This document shows positions 5,543 through 6,373 of a stretch of 6,373 bases of DNA, in pieces. The stretch is from Ruminococcaceae bacterium UBA5408 (GTDB lineage: Bacteria > Bacillota > Clostridia > Oscillospirales > Acutalibacteraceae), in the NCBI GenBank assembly GCA_002407645.1, contig DHNU01000078.1, positions 28,704-35,076 on the forward strand, in the 5' to 3' direction. Below the pieces are notes generated by a model, which saw only the letters and a program-made list of their open reading frames with translations, made no database searches and was not told the origin of the DNA. Every line of letters starts with the position of its first letter. Positions within the stretch are counted from its first letter, which is position 1. Both the position numbers and the translations under genes were made by a program.

Positions 5543-6373
5543 ATGATTTCGTTGCGTTTAACAAGATGGCTTTTGGGATATGTGCGTTTTTCGGTAGTAG
5601 GGGGAAGCCCTGAAAAATTCTTAAATAACTGCGCCAAAGCAGGGATTAATCTTTGGGATATGAAAGGCGGGGCTGACAGTGGAGGATGTGTTGCGGCACA
5701 AAGATATCGTGAGCTGCGCCACTGTGCAAGAAATGCAAAATGTAAACTTAAATTAAAGGAAAAGCATGGGTTTCCGTTTGCAACAAAGGGAATACGCAAG
5801 CGCAAGGGAATACTTGCGGGCGCTGTTGTATTTTGGATTGTTATTTATATTCTCTCCATGCATTTTTGGAGCATCGAAATAAACGGAAATACGACTATAA
5901 AAACAGAAGAAATGCTTGCAAAACTTTCAAATATGGGAGTTAAACCCGGTGTGTTAAAATCAGATGTGGAACCAAAAATCCTTCAACAGAAGTTAATGAT
6001 TGAATTTCCTAAAATTTCATGGCTTACTGTAAATACCAAAGGATGTTCAGCCGAAATTAAATTACAGGAAAAAGTTGACCCCCCCGAAATAGAGGAGCAG
6101 TCATCACAAAGCATCTGCAACATAAAGGCTGCTCAAACAGGTCAGATAGTATCAATGGAAGTTTATACAGGTACACCGCTTGTAAAAAAAGGTGACGCTG
6201 TTTATCAAGGCCAACTGCTCATAAGCAGTGTTGTTGAAGATAATTTAGGATTCAGTTCATTAAGACACGCATCGGGAAAAATTATTGCGTCCACTTCGCG
6301 AACCCTCGAAACGGAGGTTGAATTAAACCGCAAGGTTACAAACCTCACCGGAAAAGTTGTAACACGAAAAAGC
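5543..6373 (+). CDS. yqfD: Sporulation protein YqfD, cut by the window end
   Basis: The frame is open from ATG 5543 to the last base, giving the first 277 residues of a protein that is normally about 400. The N-terminal cytoplasmic part (1-85) has LRLTRWLLGYVRFSVVGG near the start and a basic stretch KGIRKRKG (82-89). One membrane segment follows at about 90-109. Next comes a POTRA-like segment, IEINGNTTIKTEEML at 111-125, ending near GVKPGV (132-137). The region ICNIKAAQTGQIVSMEVYTG (191-210) and then TPLVKKGDAV (211-220) is typical of YqfD. The bulk of the protein should lie outside the cytoplasm or in the space between mother cell and forespore. In Bacillus it is a sigma-E controlled protein needed for a late sporulation stage; its biochemical activity is unknown. 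GAGG (5532-5535) overlaps the yqfC stop and lies 7 bases before this ATG. The C-terminal 120 or so residues lie beyond the window. Confidence 0.94.
   Translation, partial: MISLRLTRWLLGYVRFSVVGGSPEKFLNNCAKAGINLWDMKGGADSGGCVAAQRYRELRHCARNAKCKLKLKEKHGFPFATKGIRKRKGILAGAVVFWIVIYILSMHFWSIEINGNTTIKTEEMLAKLSNMGVKPGVLKSDVEPKILQQKLMIEFPKISWLTVNTKGCSAEIKLQEKVDPPEIEEQSSQSICNIKAAQTGQIVSMEVYTGTPLVKKGDAVYQGQLLISSVVEDNLGFSSLRHASGKIIASTSRTLETEVELNRKVTNLTGKVVTRKS

Noticed and set aside
5248..5805. Long minus-strand open frame of 185 codons opposite yqfC and yqfD
   Set aside because: It lies entirely opposite or beside two genes with clear family motifs and coupled ribosome sites. Its translation has no recognisable domain.

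Overview
The window looks like a piece of chromosome from a low-GC, endospore-forming Firmicute, most likely a member of the Clostridia. The reasons are the AT-rich composition, the strong AGGAGG-type ribosome binding sites, the intrinsic terminators with T-runs, and three sporulation genes (ylbJ, yqfC, yqfD) that occur only in spore formers. A genus cannot be assigned from the sequence alone. No phage, transposon, CRISPR, rRNA or tRNA feature is visible.

Layout, left to right. Positions 1-122 hold an extended -10 promoter and leader for a 600-residue cytosolic PAS-PAS-GGDEF-HD-GYP protein (123-1925), a cyclic-di-GMP signalling enzyme. It is followed at 42 bases by a MYG1/UPF0160-family metal-dependent hydrolase (1968-2849), probably partly co-transcribed and perhaps also read from a promoter at the end of the first gene. 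A 12-bp perfect hairpin plus T-run (2885-2917) ends this unit. A roughly 285-base gene-free stretch with several inverted repeats then leads to a single-gene unit for an unrecognised 132-residue protein with 16 cysteines (3203-3601), closed by a strong terminator (3609-3659).

The minus strand then carries a 76-residue four-cysteine protein (3831-4061), whose start is set by its ribosome binding site, and a YlbJ-like sporulation membrane protein (4120-5181). Diverging from ylbJ on the plus strand are yqfC (5273-5533) and yqfD (5543 onward, cut by the window end), which form a tight operon. A sequence resembling the sporulation sigma-E promoter consensus lies in front of yqfC.

How they fit together: ylbJ, yqfC and yqfD form a sporulation module, known in Bacillus subtilis as mother-cell sigma-E genes needed for proper spore development. 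The c-di-GMP enzyme and the MYG1-like protein form a separate housekeeping or signalling unit. The cysteine-rich protein is the least explained gene here. Nothing in the window clearly amounts to a new multi-gene system. The best leads are the cysteine-rich orphan with its hairpin-rich leader, the altered GSDEF motif in the c-di-GMP enzyme, and the small four-cysteine protein beside ylbJ.
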